From Calditrichota bacterium (GTDB taxonomy: Bacteria > Zhuqueibacterota > Zhuqueibacteria > JANLFK01 > Oleimicrobiaceae): DNA of 35,335 bases. Positions 17,625 through 27,089 of this stretch are shown piece after piece; the first letter of the stretch is position 1, and each line of letters opens with the position of its first letter. The DNA is taken from positions 1 through 35,335 of the forward strand of contig JACIZP010000053.1 in NCBI GenBank assembly GCA_014359355.1. Reading direction: 5' to 3'. Under the pieces are notes generated by a model. That model made no database searches, was not told the DNA's origin, and saw only the letters and a program-made list of their open reading frames with translations. The position numbers and the translations under genes were made by a program.

Positions 17625-20057
17625 CTAAGGCAGGCGGGCCGCGGCGCGCTTCACCGGCGGCACGTAGGCCCTGAGCGTGAGCGACAGAGTGACCACCGTC
17701 ACCGAGCTTAGCGCCATGGCCAGACCAGCCAGCTCTGGCCGCACGGTGAGGTGCAGCACCGGCCAGAGTGCCCCTGCCGCCACGGGGATAAGCACGGTGT
17801 TGTAGGCAAAAGCCCAGAAGAGGTTCTGCCGAATGCGCTGCATAACCTTCCTGCTCAGCTGCAGGGCGGCAACGGCGTCCAAGAGGTCGTCCTTCATGAG
17901 GACGATATCGCCCGCCTCGACGGCGATGTCGGTGCCGCCCCCGATGGCGATGCCCACGTCGGCCTGGGCCATGGCAGGGGCATCGTTGATGCCATCGCCG
18001 ACAAAAGCCACCACCTCGCCCTGCCCCTGCAGTTCCTTCACCTTTGCCGCCTTCTCTTGGGGCAGCACTTCCGCTGCCACCTCTTCGATACCAGCCTCTG
18101 TGGCGACCTCGTGGGCGACGCGGGCAGTGTCGCCGGTCAACATCACCACCCGCAGGCCCATGCGGCGCAGGGCACTCACAGCTTCTCTGCTGGTGGGCTT
18201 GAGCGGGTCGGCAATGGCCATGAGGCCCACCACTCGCTCGCCGACTGCCACAACGGTGGTCGTCTGGCCTTTGCTTTCTGCCCGCGCAAGCTCTTGGGCT
18301 ACCTGGTCTGGCACCGAGATGCCCAGCTCTGCCATCAAGGCACGGTTGCCCACCGCCACCCGCTTGCCGCGAAGTGTCCCGGTCAACCCCTTGCCCCCAA
18401 GTGTGTTCAAGCCTTCGACCTCTTCGACAACGACCCCCCGTTCCGCCGCTTTGGCCAGTATCGCCTGCGCCAGGGGATGGCGGCTGTTCTGCTCCACTGC
18501 CGCAGCAATTGCCAGGATCTCGTTCTCAGATGCGCCAAAGCCTTTCACTCCAGTCACGACAGGTTGTCCACGGGTCAAGGTGCCGGTCTTGTCCAGCACA
18601 ACGGCGGTCACCCGAGGCGCCACCTCCAGGACCTCGGCGCTCTTGATGAGCACCCCGAGCTCAGCTCCGCGGCCCACGCCTGCGGTGACGGCAGTGGGCG
18701 TGGCCAAGCCGAGCGCGCAAGGACAGGCAATCACCAGCACGGAAATGAGGACGGTGAGGGAAAAGAGGAGCGGTTGGCCCAAAAGCACGTACCAGACGGC
18801 AAACGCCAGCACGGCCACGGTGAGCACCACCGGAATAAACACCCCCACCACGCGGTCTGCCAGCCGCTGAACCGGTGGCTTGCTGGCCTGCGTCCTCTCC
18901 ACCAGTTGCACGATCTGCGCCAGCAAGGTCGACCGACCCACCCTCTCGGCCTGGTAGCGAAGGACGCTGTTGGTGTTCAACGTGCCGGCCACCACTTTAT
19001 CACCAGGCCCCTTGAAAACGGGCAGCGGCTCGCCAGTGACCATTGACTCGTCGACAAAGCTGCCGCCTTCCATCACCACGCCGTCCACGGCCAGCCGCTC
19101 GCCAGGTTTGGCCACGAGGATGTCGCCCACCTGCACTTCCTCGACCGGAATCTCCACCTGCGTTCCGTCCCTGAGCACGGTGGCGGTACGCGGACGGAGG
19201 GCCATGAGCTTTTTTATGGCCCCTGAGGTCTTACTCTTTGCCCGTGCCTCCAGATAGCGCCCCAAAGTGAGGAACGACGCCAGCATGAGGGCCGTTTCGT
19301 AGAAAAGGAATTCGTGCGACAAAACGTGAAACGTCGCCAACAGGCTGGCCAGAAAGGCGATGCCCATGCCCATGGCGTACATCACGTTCATGTCCAGCAG
19401 ACGGTGGCGCAGGGCTCGTCCTGCAGCGCGGAAAATGGGGGCGCTCACGTAGACGAACGAAGGCGCCGCCACCAGCAGCATCAAGTACCCAAGGGGCAAG
19501 GAGCGGAGCATCGGCAGGTGCATGGCCACCATCAGCAAGGCGGCCACGGCAAAGCCAACCACGAAGCGGCGGCGCCTATCGGCCAGCTCCTTGTGCACCG
19601 CCACTTCCTCAGGAGGCGCACCTGCAGCCTCCTGCAGACCTAAGTACTGATAGCCGGCGCCCTCGATGGCCTCCTGCACATCGCGCGCGGAGACTTGGCC
19701 GCGCACCACGGTGACGTGCGCAGTCTCGGCACCAAGGTTCACCGTGGCGGCAACGACGCCCGGCACACCGCCGAGCGCATGCTCGATGGTGCGCGCACAC
19801 ATGGCACAGCTCATCCCGCCCACTCTTACCACCATCTCTTCGAGCTCCACGCCGTAGCCTGCTGCCTCCACCGCCTGCACCAAGGTGCTTGTGCGCACGC
19901 GGTCGGCCTCGAAGGCCACCTGGGCCTGTTCGCTCCCTAGGTTCACCACCACTCGCTGCACGCCCTCAACCGCGGCCAAGGCCCTTTCGACGGCCTTCAC
20001 GCAGGCGGCACAGCTCATGCCAGTGACCCGCAGCCCTATTTCGCTTAACTCCGCCAC
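17625..20057 (-). CDS. copA: Copper-translocating P1B-type ATPase
   Basis: At 810 residues this is a full-length copper exporter of the inner membrane. It has two N-terminal metal-binding domains, GMSCAAC (13-19) and GMSCAMC (81-87). It also has the transmembrane ion site CPC in [15 protein letters not shown] (about 444), the phosphorylation Asp in DKTGTLT (about 486), TGEPLP, the SRHPLA nucleotide motif and GDGINDAPA. These together specify a Cu(I) pump. The start is GTG 20057, overlapping the MscS gene end (20045) by 13 bases, which suggests translational coupling; the ribosome site is weak. No copper-responsive regulator or chaperone gene lies nearby in this window. Confidence 0.95.
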   Translation of the reverse strand: MAELSEIGLRVTGMSCAACVKAVERALAAVEGVQRVVVNLGSEQAQVAFEADRVRTSTLVQAVEAAGYGVELEEMVVRVGGMSCAMCARTIEHALGGVPGVVAATVNLGAETAHVTVVRGQVSARDVQEAIEGAGYQYLGLQEAAGAPPEEVAVHKELADRRRRFVVGFAVAALLMVAMHLPMLRSLPLGYLMLLVAAPSFVYVSAPIFRAAGRALRHRLLDMNVMYAMGMGIAFLASLLATFHVLSHEFLFYETALMLASFLTLGRYLEARAKSKTSGAIKKLMALRPRTATVLRDGTQVEIPVEEVQVGDILVAKPGERLAVDGVVMEGGSFVDESMVTGEPLPVFKGPGDKVVAGTLNTNSVLRYQAERVGRSTLLAQIVQLVERTQASKPPVQRLADRVVGVFIPVVLTVAVLAFAVWYVLLGQPLLFSLTVLISVLVIACPCALGLATPTAVTAGVGRGAELGVLIKSAEVLEVAPRVTAVVLDKTGTLTRGQPVVTGVKGFGASENEILAIAAAVEQNSRHPLAQAILAKAAERGVVVEEVEGLNTLGGKGLTGTLRGKRVAVGNRALMAELGISVPDQVAQELARAESKGQTTTVVAVGERVVGLMAIADPLKPTSREAVSALRRMGLRVVMLTGDTARVAHEVATEAGIEEVAAEVLPQEKAAKVKELQGQGEVVAFVGDGINDAPAMAQADVGIAIGGGTDIAVEAGDIVLMKDDLLDAVAALQLSRKVMQRIRQNLFWAFAYNTVLIPVAAGALWPVLHLTVRPELAGLAMALSSVTVVTLSLTLRAYVPPVKRAAARLP

Positions 20058-20893
20058 CGTCGCCTGCCAGAGCGATTCGCCTTTTCAACTGCCTGTTCTT
20101 GATCTTCTGCAAACCACACGACGCGTTGTGGGAACGGAATCTCGATTCCCTTCTCCTCTAGTGCCTTCTTGATGGGCCAAAGCAGCTCAGTCCGTGTTGC
20201 GTACCAGGTGGCAATTGGCGCCCAGAAGCGCACCACTAACTCCACGCCGTCGTCGCCAAGGTTGTCCACGAACACTTGCGGCGCCGGTTCGACCAGAACA
20301 TACGGGTGCTCTTCCAGGACCCGCTTGATGATGGCCATCGCTTGCTCGGCATCGTCCTGGTAACGGATCGACACGTTGTAGTCAATCCGCCGACAGCCCA
20401 GAGCCACGAAGTTGGTAATGTTGGAAGTGAACACCTTCTCATTCGGCACACGCACCACCAGGCCGTCGTAAGTGCGGATGGTGGTGGAAATCATCCGGAT
20501 GTCTTCCACAAAGCCGGAGATCCCCTCAATGTGCACCTGGTCACCGATCTTGATGGGGCGCTCCACAATGAGAAAGACGCCGGAGATGAGGTTACCCACG
20601 ATCTGCTGGCTGGCGAAGCCGAGGACGAGTCCTGCCACCCCGCCAGCGACCATCAGACCGGAAAGGCCTACCCCCAACAGAGAGAGGGACCACATCACGC
20701 CCGCCGCAACGATGAGGTAGTAGACCACCTTGGCGAGCACGTCCAGGTGGTGGCCGGCCACCTTCTCGCGGAGCGAGCGACGCAGAGCGAGGGAGGCGAG
20801 CTTGGCTCCGGTCAGCGCGCCCAACAGGACGAGGAGCGCGCCCACCAAACCAAACACAGTGATGTTGCCAATAAGCTTGATGTCGCTGATCAT
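20045..20893 (-). CDS. Mechanosensitive ion channel, MscS family
   Basis: The 282-residue protein has three membrane segments (about 5-28, 50-72, 75-100). The third is the pore helix [32 protein letters not shown], with the Gly/Ala packing typical of MscS. The beta domain [28 protein letters not shown] and [16 protein letters not shown] then follows. It opens under membrane tension to release solutes. The start ATG 20893 overlaps the TGA of the DUF432-like gene in an ATGA junction, so the two are translationally coupled. The open frame beyond 20893 belongs to the shadow of that gene. The C-terminus is basic ([12 protein letters not shown]). Confidence 0.93.
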   Translation of the reverse strand: MISDIKLIGNITVFGLVGALLVLLGALTGAKLASLALRRSLREKVAGHHLDVLAKVVYYLIVAAGVMWSLSLLGVGLSGLMVAGGVAGLVLGFASQQIVGNLISGVFLIVERPIKIGDQVHIEGISGFVEDIRMISTTIRTYDGLVVRVPNEKVFTSNITNFVALGCRRIDYNVSIRYQDDAEQAMAIIKRVLEEHPYVLVEPAPQVFVDNLGDDGVELVVRFWAPIATWYATRTELLWPIKKALEEKGIEIPFPQRVVWFAEDQEQAVEKANRSGRRRWRS

Positions 20894-21657
20894 AAGCCGT
20901 GGTCCATAACAAACTTGGCAGTCGAAGAAAGCCTTCGTGCCCTGTACACTTCCAGGGACTTTTTCATTCCCTCCACGAGCGGGCTGTCCAAGAAACGCGT
21001 CTCGGCCACGCCGGGAGCCGTGATCCTCATCTCCGCACGCATGGCTACCATGGTTTCGTTGAAATAGATCTTCATGCCATGCGCGCTGAACACCACCCTG
21101 CGTATCTCCGCCCACTTGGAAGTGGCGTTGTCAGCCGTAAGTTCGATGATCCCGAAGTAGAGAGGATTCACTGCTGGTGGCGCAAAACTGATGTCACTTT
21201 GCCAAAACCTGCACACCAGGCCTTTGCCAAGTGGCCCATACAGGGCAAACTTGCTGGGCACCACCGAGAAGACATCCAACATTTCCATTTCCCGATGGGC
21301 AGCTAGAAATACGCCCACCTCGATGGGAAACGTGACGAAAATGGTGATGCCCCCTTTGGGCTCGACGTGCACTGCCTTGGCCAAATGAACCAACAAGGCG
21401 GGAGAAATGTTCTGCGGCAGATTGACCGGCTCCACCGGGTTGACGATGAGGCGGTTACTCCCGGTTACTACCAGTTTCTCGGCGGCGCCACATCTCCCTT
21501 TTCGCCAATAGTGGAGCGCGTCGCCCTCGCGCACAGCGCGGAGGTGCACTTCTGCACTCTCCACTTCCATGGGCAACTGATGACGGCCAAAGCGGATACA
21601 CGAGGGTTGGTCTGAAGGGCCTTGCACAAGGGTCCGCGATACCTGCCGACTTTTCAC
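20890..21657 (-). CDS. DUF432-like protein coupled to MscS
   Basis: This 255-residue soluble protein has no signal peptide. It ends KFVMDHGL, and its mid-section (LPQNISPALLVHLAKAVHVEPKG, then FVTFPIEVGVFLA) fits my recollection of DUF432, a family often found beside MscS genes in archaea and bacteria. The function is unknown. GTG 21657 is taken as start because GGAGAGGAG lies just upstream. The stop overlaps the MscS start by four bases (ATGA), which is strong evidence for joint synthesis. A role as a partner or regulator of the channel is inference from this linkage. Confidence 0.68.
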   Translation of the reverse strand: MKSRQVSRTLVQGPSDQPSCIRFGRHQLPMEVESAEVHLRAVREGDALHYWRKGRCGAAEKLVVTGSNRLIVNPVEPVNLPQNISPALLVHLAKAVHVEPKGGITIFVTFPIEVGVFLAAHREMEMLDVFSVVPSKFALYGPLGKGLVCRFWQSDISFAPPAVNPLYFGIIELTADNATSKWAEIRRVVFSAHGMKIYFNETMVAMRAEMRITAPGVAETRFLDSPLVEGMKKSLEVYRARRLSSTAKFVMDHGL

Positions 21658-21688
21658 CTCTCCTCTCCGTTCAGCTAAAGCCTCTTTG

Positions 21689-22747
21689 TCACAGCCAATG
21701 GCGGCGCCGGAAATGGAGCAGCATGACGCCGGCTACCACCGCCATCAGAGCCAGCACCGCCGGGTACCCCCATCGCCACTGCAGCTCCGGCATGTGGGGA
21801 AAATTCATCCCGTAGATTCCGGCAATAAAGGACAAGGGGATAAACACCGTGGCGATGATGGTGAGCATCTTCATCACTTCGTTCATGCGGTTATTGAGTG
21901 AGGAGAGATAGATTTCCAGGAGGCTGGTCGCCATCTCGCGGTAGCTCTCTATGCTGTCGGCGATTTGGATGGTGTGGTCGTAGGCGTCTCGGAAGTACAC
22001 AGTGGTCGCCTCGGTCACCAAGGGCGCTTCGCCGCGGGCAAGCACGCCGATCACCTCGCGCAGGGGCCACACTTCCTTGCGCAGGTTGAGCAAGTCCGTC
22101 TTCAGGCTATGAATCTCCTGGATGGGCGAAGGCCCCACATCATGCAGTACCTTCTCAGTGAGGGCCTCGATATCCTCCGCCACCTTCTCCAGGACGAGAA
22201 AGTGTCGGTCTATCAGCACGTCCACCAGAGCGTAGAAGAGGTAGTCGGGCCCCGAGTTACGGAGCCTCCCTTTGCTGTTTCCCAGGCGCTCGATCACGGG
22301 GCCGAACACGTCGGTGGGACGCTCGACAAAGGTGAGCACTCCTCGCTCACAGAGAATGAGGCTGACCTGGTCGCTGCCCAACCCGACTTCCCTGCCGTGG
22401 TCCACAAGCCTCAGCACCAGAAACACGTACTCGTCGAAAAGGTCGACCTTTGGCCTCTGGCTTGTGTTGGCCACATCTTCGAGCACCAAGGGATGGATGC
22501 CCCACTGTCGGCCGATCCCCTCCAGAATCTCGGTATCCTGCAGGCCGGTGACCGTCACCCAGCGGCAGAGACCTGGCCGCGGCGGGCCAGCCTGGGACAG
22601 GTGCACCGAGCGGTGCACCACACAGGTCCTCCGGTTGTAGTCCCACATGTCCACCGTGACCTCGGCTACCTTCTGTTCGCCGATGTGGACGAGCGTACCA
22701 GGAGGAAGGCCGATCTTGCTGGACCGCTTAGCGGCGCGTTTTGTCAT
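21689..22747 (-). CDS. corA: CorA-family Mg2+/Co2+ transporter
   Basis: At 352 residues this is a normal-length CorA. The N-terminal cytoplasmic funnel is followed by a long helix (SLLEIYLSSLNNRMNEVMKML) and two C-terminal membrane segments. Between them lies the signature YGMNF (IYGMNFPHMPEL), the selectivity loop of the pore. The protein ends in a basic patch (HFRRRHWL), as usual. It imports Mg2+ and possibly other divalent ions. ATG 22747 follows GGGGAGG. It is 24 bases after the SpoIIE phosphatase gene and 31 before the DUF432-like gene, so ion and osmotic functions sit together here. Confidence 0.95.
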   Translation of the reverse strand: MTKRAAKRSSKIGLPPGTLVHIGEQKVAEVTVDMWDYNRRTCVVHRSVHLSQAGPPRPGLCRWVTVTGLQDTEILEGIGRQWGIHPLVLEDVANTSQRPKVDLFDEYVFLVLRLVDHGREVGLGSDQVSLILCERGVLTFVERPTDVFGPVIERLGNSKGRLRNSGPDYLFYALVDVLIDRHFLVLEKVAEDIEALTEKVLHDVGPSPIQEIHSLKTDLLNLRKEVWPLREVIGVLARGEAPLVTEATTVYFRDAYDHTIQIADSIESYREMATSLLEIYLSSLNNRMNEVMKMLTIIATVFIPLSFIAGIYGMNFPHMPELQWRWGYPAVLALMAVVAGVMLLHFRRRHWL

Positions 22748-22771
22748 GGCAGCACGCCTCCCCTGTTTGTC

Positions 22772-23974
22772 TCATTCGGTCCGCTTGATGATTACCAGCG
22801 TGGCGTCGTCCTCCCACGGTGCCCGGGCACCGAACTCAAACACCTGCTCAAAGACGACCTTCAAGATCTGCTCTGCCCTCATAGCTCGTTGCTCGCGCAC
22901 CAGCTGCTTCAGCCGGGGGAGGCCGAACTGTTCTCCGTCGCAGCTCACCCGCTCAATGATGCCATCGCTGTACAGCACTAGCACCGAGCCCTTTTCGAGA
23001 TAGGCGTAGGCACGATTGACATGCAACTGCGGCACGAAGCCGAGAGGCACCCCGGTGGCAGGGAGGTCGCGGATCTCGCCGTCGCCCACGATGAAGGGCG
23101 CAGGGTGGCCAGCGTTGACGTAGAAGAAATGCCCGTCCCATTCCACCTCGCCGATAAAGAGCGAGACAAAAGTCGTCGGGTAGGCCGCGGCCTGCATGAC
23201 CTGATTGAGCTTCTCCACGGTGTGGGCAATGCGCATCTCCTTGGCCAAGCCCATGCGCAAGCCGACCACCACGTCGCGGGTGAGGAGGGCAGCTACCAGC
23301 CCGTGGCCACTGGCATCGCCCACAGCCACGCCAAAGCTATCTTCGTCAAATTGGAAAAAGTCGTAAAAGTCACCTCCCACCAATTCTGCCGGTCTGGAGC
23401 AGCCGGCGATCTCGTAGCCTTGCACACGGGGGACGTCCTTCGGAAGGAGGGTTTGCTGAATCTGTGCAGCCTGCTGCAGTTCTGTGTTCATGGTTTCCGC
23501 AAACAAGCGGTAGTTGAGGGCGGTGCGCACCGAATTGAGGAAGAGAAGCACTTCCTCACGTACCCAGCCGCTGCGCAGGTCAAAGATGAACAGCCACCGC
23601 CGCTCAGTGCTGTGCACGTAGATGCCCGCAGGGATGATGTACTGTCCGCCGCCCGGCCCGACTTCGAAGTGCTGGGCCAGCGTCGGGTCATCAAAAATGA
23701 AGCTGCCGTTCGTCAGGATGCGGCGCACCGCCTCGTCATCGGCCGGAAGGCGAGGAGCCACCTGCCGGCCGAGCGCGGCGCGATAGGACTTGACCAACAC
23801 AAACTCGTTACCACGCAGCTCGTACAGGTGGCTTGCGGAAAACTGCAACGCCTCGCCGAAACGTTCGGTGAGCTCCCCCAGAATCTGGGCCAGGAAGTTC
23901 TGCCCTCGCTTGCCGATGCGAATCTTGCCGAGGATGGCGTCTAACTCGCGGTAGAAAGTCTTGGGTTCGGCCAT
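22772..23974 (-). CDS. SpoIIE/RsbU-type PP2C phosphatase with N-terminal GAF-like domain
   Basis: The 400-residue protein has an N-terminal GAF-like sensor (about 15-165). A short coiled linker follows (LQQAAQIQQTLLP, about 180), the typical lead-in to a SpoIIE phosphatase domain (about 190-398). Metal-binding acidic motifs are GGDFYDFF, VGDASGHGLVAALL, LYSDGI and EDDATLVII. Such enzymes dephosphorylate anti-sigma-factor antagonists in partner-switching stress signalling. No antagonist or kinase gene is adjacent, so its target lies elsewhere. ATG 23974 is preceded by GGAG nine bases away. It overlaps nothing and is followed closely by corA. Confidence 0.92.
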   Translation of the reverse strand: MAEPKTFYRELDAILGKIRIGKRGQNFLAQILGELTERFGEALQFSASHLYELRGNEFVLVKSYRAALGRQVAPRLPADDEAVRRILTNGSFIFDDPTLAQHFEVGPGGGQYIIPAGIYVHSTERRWLFIFDLRSGWVREEVLLFLNSVRTALNYRLFAETMNTELQQAAQIQQTLLPKDVPRVQGYEIAGCSRPAELVGGDFYDFFQFDEDSFGVAVGDASGHGLVAALLTRDVVVGLRMGLAKEMRIAHTVEKLNQVMQAAAYPTTFVSLFIGEVEWDGHFFYVNAGHPAPFIVGDGEIRDLPATGVPLGFVPQLHVNRAYAYLEKGSVLVLYSDGIIERVSCDGEQFGLPRLKQLVREQRAMRAEQILKVVFEQVFEFGARAPWEDDATLVIIKRTE

Positions 23975-24107
23975 TGCTCAATGCTCCGCTCTTCTGTTGC
24001 GCTGCACGCCGCTTTCCGCCGTCGCAGCTGTTTGTGTCCTTCTACGACGCCGGCAGCCCGGCCGTTCCGCCCGCCAAGGCGTACCCAGTTCGTGGTCGCT
24101 TGGCTGC

Positions 24108-25145
24108 TCAGGCCTTGTCATCCGCAATGAGCGCCTTCCATTCGGTGACCTCGTAGCCCAGACGGCGGGCAAATTCACGGCACACCCGCTCCTCGATCGC
24201 CGCGACCTTGGCCGGTTCAGTCGAGTCCAAGGCAATGAGCCCGCCGGCGAAGGTGTCGTGCCCCCCTGCGTTGCGAGGATCCGGCACCAGCGCCTTGATC
24301 AGCTTGTCTGCGCGGGCGCGTGGCGAGGAGGCACGCACCGACAGCACAAGGTTACCGCCAAACCGGCCGGTGCACAGCGCCCAGCTCACGCGCGCACAGC
24401 GGAGCAGCATATCTGCCATCTCGGCGACCACGTCCGGCCCAGGCACCTCCCCTATGTTGGCCGTGAGGACGTGGCGAAAGATGCGAGCGCGCGCTAAGGT
24501 GCGTGCCAATACGGCAAAGTAGGCGCGCGGCAGCTTTGGGTGAATGATGCGCGCCAGTTTGCGGGCACTGGACAGCGGCAGGACCGCATAGTAGGCGCGC
24601 ACGTCCCGAGGCGAAGCCTCGCGGCCCAGATCCTGCGTCTCCGAGCGAATCGCATAGCTCAATCCGGTGGCAAGATCGGCAGTCAGCGGCAGACCCGCCG
24701 CCTGGATAAGCTCCAACAACAGAGTGGCAGTGGCCCCTACCTCGCGGTCGATGAGGGCAACCTGGGCCTGCAATCGCCGCTGGCGGGCATGGTGGTCAAT
24801 GACCAGGTGGCAGGTCACGTGGGCGGGCAGTTGCACGTTGCCGGCTCCCGGCTGCGCGTCGACCACCGCCACTCGGTCAAAGCGGTGCGCCCGGCGCGCC
24901 CCACCCTTCCTGAGGCGAATGTGCAGTTCCCGCACTAACGCCTGGTTCTCAGCTCGCCAGACGAAGCCTTCGTAGGAAAGCGTGGCCCGCAGACCATACC
25001 GCCGCTCAGCCAAGTAGCGCAGTGCCATGCCGCTTGCCAGCGCGTCGGGGTCCGGGTTGTTGTGCGTCAGGATGAGCAGCGTCCTCTGTCCGGTGAAGAG
25101 ACTATCCAGTTCGGTCAGCGCTCCCTGTGCCATCTCCTGAGCCAT
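24108..25145 (-). CDS. DHH-family phosphoesterase (NrnA-like nanoRNase/pAp phosphatase)
   Basis: This 345-residue protein has the DHH motifs in order: THNNPDPDALAS (motif I), AVVDAQPG (motif II), IDHH (motif III), a further acidic site in SETQD, and the DHHA1 segment AGGHDTFAGG (about 295). These bind two metal ions. NrnA-type enzymes degrade short RNA oligomers and pAp in the cytoplasm; c-di-AMP-linear products are another known substrate. It is a normal length. GAGAG is five bases before ATG 25145. A second ATG five codons later has AGGAG touching it, too close to be used. The 133 bases after the stop, before the phosphatase gene, hold no gene. Confidence 0.9.
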   Translation of the reverse strand: MAQEMAQGALTELDSLFTGQRTLLILTHNNPDPDALASGMALRYLAERRYGLRATLSYEGFVWRAENQALVRELHIRLRKGGARRAHRFDRVAVVDAQPGAGNVQLPAHVTCHLVIDHHARQRRLQAQVALIDREVGATATLLLELIQAAGLPLTADLATGLSYAIRSETQDLGREASPRDVRAYYAVLPLSSARKLARIIHPKLPRAYFAVLARTLARARIFRHVLTANIGEVPGPDVVAEMADMLLRCARVSWALCTGRFGGNLVLSVRASSPRARADKLIKALVPDPRNAGGHDTFAGGLIALDSTEPAKVAAIEERVCREFARRLGYEVTEWKALIADDKA

Positions 25146-25212
25146 ATACGCTCTCTGCTCCCCGGGCCGATTCTCCAGAACATTCCCCCGCGATCATCAG
25201 GCAAAGAGGCTT

Positions 25213-26904
25213 CTACAGAAAATACGCCTTCTGGACGTATTGCAGAACCATGCGCTGGGTGTTGAAAAACGAGCCGTTCAAGGCAATGGCGTGCGCCATC
25301 ACCTCCTGAAAGTCTTTGCGCTTCTTGTAGAACAGAGGCATCACCACCTTTTCCAGCTTGTCGTACAATGCGGCAGCGTCGGCGTCTGGATTGTTCGGCA
25401 CGCTGGTATCCAGGACGGGGCAGCCGATGGCCCACCCAGTCTTCCCCTCAATACACCCCTCGATCCACCAGCCGTCCAGAATGCTCAGCGACGGCACACC
25501 GTTGACGGCAGCCTTCATGCCGCTGGTGCCAGATGCCTCCAAGGGCGGAATGGGCGTGTTGAGCCACACATCCACGCCGGCCACCATGAGCTTGGCAAGC
25601 TCGATCTCATAGTTGGGCAGGTAAGCGATGCGAATGGCGTCCTTGAGCTCTTCCTTTGCCCGAAAGATGCGCATGATGAGCTGCTTGCCCTCTTCATCGC
25701 GCGGGTGAGCCTTGCCGGCGAAGATGATTTGCAGTGGGCCAGCCTTCGCGGCGATCTGCCGTAGACGGGCCGTGTCGCGGAAGATGAGGTCAGCCCGCTT
25801 GTAAGCCGTAGCCCTGCGGGCGAAACCCAAGGTAAAGGCTTCGTAGGTCATGCCTGCGCCAGTCTCTTCGTTCACCCGGTCGATGAGCCGCCGCTTGATG
25901 GCCATGTGCGCCTCCCAAATGCGCGCCCGCGGGATGCTGAGCGCATAGCGAAGGCTGAAGCTATCGTCCCGCCAGCCAGGGATGTAGGCGTCGAAGAGCT
26001 CCTGAAACGGTGCAGAGGCCCACATGGCCACATCCACCCCGTTGGTGATGGAGTCGATGCTGTATTGGGCGAACATGTGGCGAGAGACCTCCTGGTGCCG
26101 CTTGGCCACGCCATTGATGTAGTGGCTGAGGTTCAATGCCAAGAAGGTCATGTTCAGCACGCCCTCGTGCGAGTAGAGCTCTGGGAAGCGCATAGTCTCA
26201 TGCGCGCCCAGCACGCGCTGCACCAGGCCAAGGTCGAACTTGTCGTGGCCAGCCGGAACCGGCGTGTGCGTGGTAAACACGCATAGGCGCCGCACGGCAT
26301 CGATGTCTTCCTCATCGGGACGGTCCTTGCCCTGTTGGCGCATGCGGTCAGCCAGCAGTTCCAAGGTCAGGAGTGCAGCGTGCCCCTCGTTCATGTGGTA
26401 GCGGATGACGTGCTGGTGGCCCAGGGCGCGCAAGATGCGCACCCCAGCGATCCCCAGCACCGCCTCCTGGCACAGCCGATAGTACGCATCGCCACCATAG
26501 AGATAGTGGGTCAGCGTGCGATCCCAGTCGCTGTTCTCCGGCAGGTCCGTGTCCAAGAAGTAGACCGGCACGCCAAAGCCACTGGCGCCACAGACCACAT
26601 ACTTCCAAGCGCGCACATACACCGTCCGCCCCTCGATGGTGAGGGGAACGCGCGCCTTGGTCTCCACTAAGTGGCTCTCCACATCCCACACCACGGGTCG
26701 TTCCACCTGGCGGCCCTGGTCATCCAACTCCTGCCGGAAGTAGCCTTTGCGGTGGAGAAGGGTGACCGCCACCAGAGGTACGCGCATGGCCGCTGCGGAG
26801 CGAATGGTATCGCCCGCCAGTACGCCCAAGCCGCCGCTGTAAGTGGGGATCTCCTGCTCCAGACCGACTTCCATTGAAAAGTACGCGACGACTTCCTTTG
26901 CCAT
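25213..26904 (-). CDS. glgP: Alpha-glucan (glycogen/maltodextrin) phosphorylase, short GT35 form
   Basis: The 563-residue protein begins [27 protein letters not shown], the hallmark start of the short alpha-glucan phosphorylase subfamily. It contains [24 protein letters not shown] and, near the C-terminus, the PLP-lysine motif [25 protein letters not shown]. It cleaves alpha-1,4-glucan with phosphate to release glucose-1-phosphate. It is shorter than classic GlgP (about 800 residues), as is normal for this branch. AGGGAG precedes ATG 26904. No other glycogen gene is present in the window. It stands downstream of a terminator, so it probably has its own promoter. Confidence 0.94.
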   Translation of the reverse strand: MAKEVVAYFSMEVGLEQEIPTYSGGLGVLAGDTIRSAAAMRVPLVAVTLLHRKGYFRQELDDQGRQVERPVVWDVESHLVETKARVPLTIEGRTVYVRAWKYVVCGASGFGVPVYFLDTDLPENSDWDRTLTHYLYGGDAYYRLCQEAVLGIAGVRILRALGHQHVIRYHMNEGHAALLTLELLADRMRQQGKDRPDEEDIDAVRRLCVFTTHTPVPAGHDKFDLGLVQRVLGAHETMRFPELYSHEGVLNMTFLALNLSHYINGVAKRHQEVSRHMFAQYSIDSITNGVDVAMWASAPFQELFDAYIPGWRDDSFSLRYALSIPRARIWEAHMAIKRRLIDRVNEETGAGMTYEAFTLGFARRATAYKRADLIFRDTARLRQIAAKAGPLQIIFAGKAHPRDEEGKQLIMRIFRAKEELKDAIRIAYLPNYEIELAKLMVAGVDVWLNTPIPPLEASGTSGMKAAVNGVPSLSILDGWWIEGCIEGKTGWAIGCPVLDTSVPNNPDADAAALYDKLEKVVMPLFYKKRKDFQEVMAHAIALNGSFFNTQRMVLQYVQKAYFL

Positions 26905-27009
26905 GGTTCTCCCTGTGTTGATGGTCCCGTGTAGCTATGAGCAGCACGCGTTGTGCTCGTTGACCCATCGCCACTTCGTCAAGAGCGACACCGCGCTTCT
27001 GAGCGCCCT

Positions 27010-27063
27010 CAAAATACAACAAACGGCGGAGCTTTGCAAGGAGAATTCTCCGCGCTCCGCCGT
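27010..27063 (-). terminator. Terminator after lpdA, with nested hairpin
   Basis: On the minus strand ACGGCGGAGC (27063-27054) pairs perfectly with GCTCCGCCGT (27032-27023), ten base pairs. The loop itself contains GGAGAATTCTCC, which can fold on its own. A T-rich stretch follows at once (TTTGTTGTATTTT). It separates dihydrolipoyl dehydrogenase from the phosphorylase downstream. Confidence 0.85.
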
Positions 27064-27089
27064 CAGCCCTCGCCCTGATGCTGCCGTGT

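Noticed and set aside
20894-21115. Longer start for the MscS protein
   Set aside because: The extra N-terminus is the shifted frame of the DUF432-like gene; the ATGA junction at 20893-20890 is the better start.
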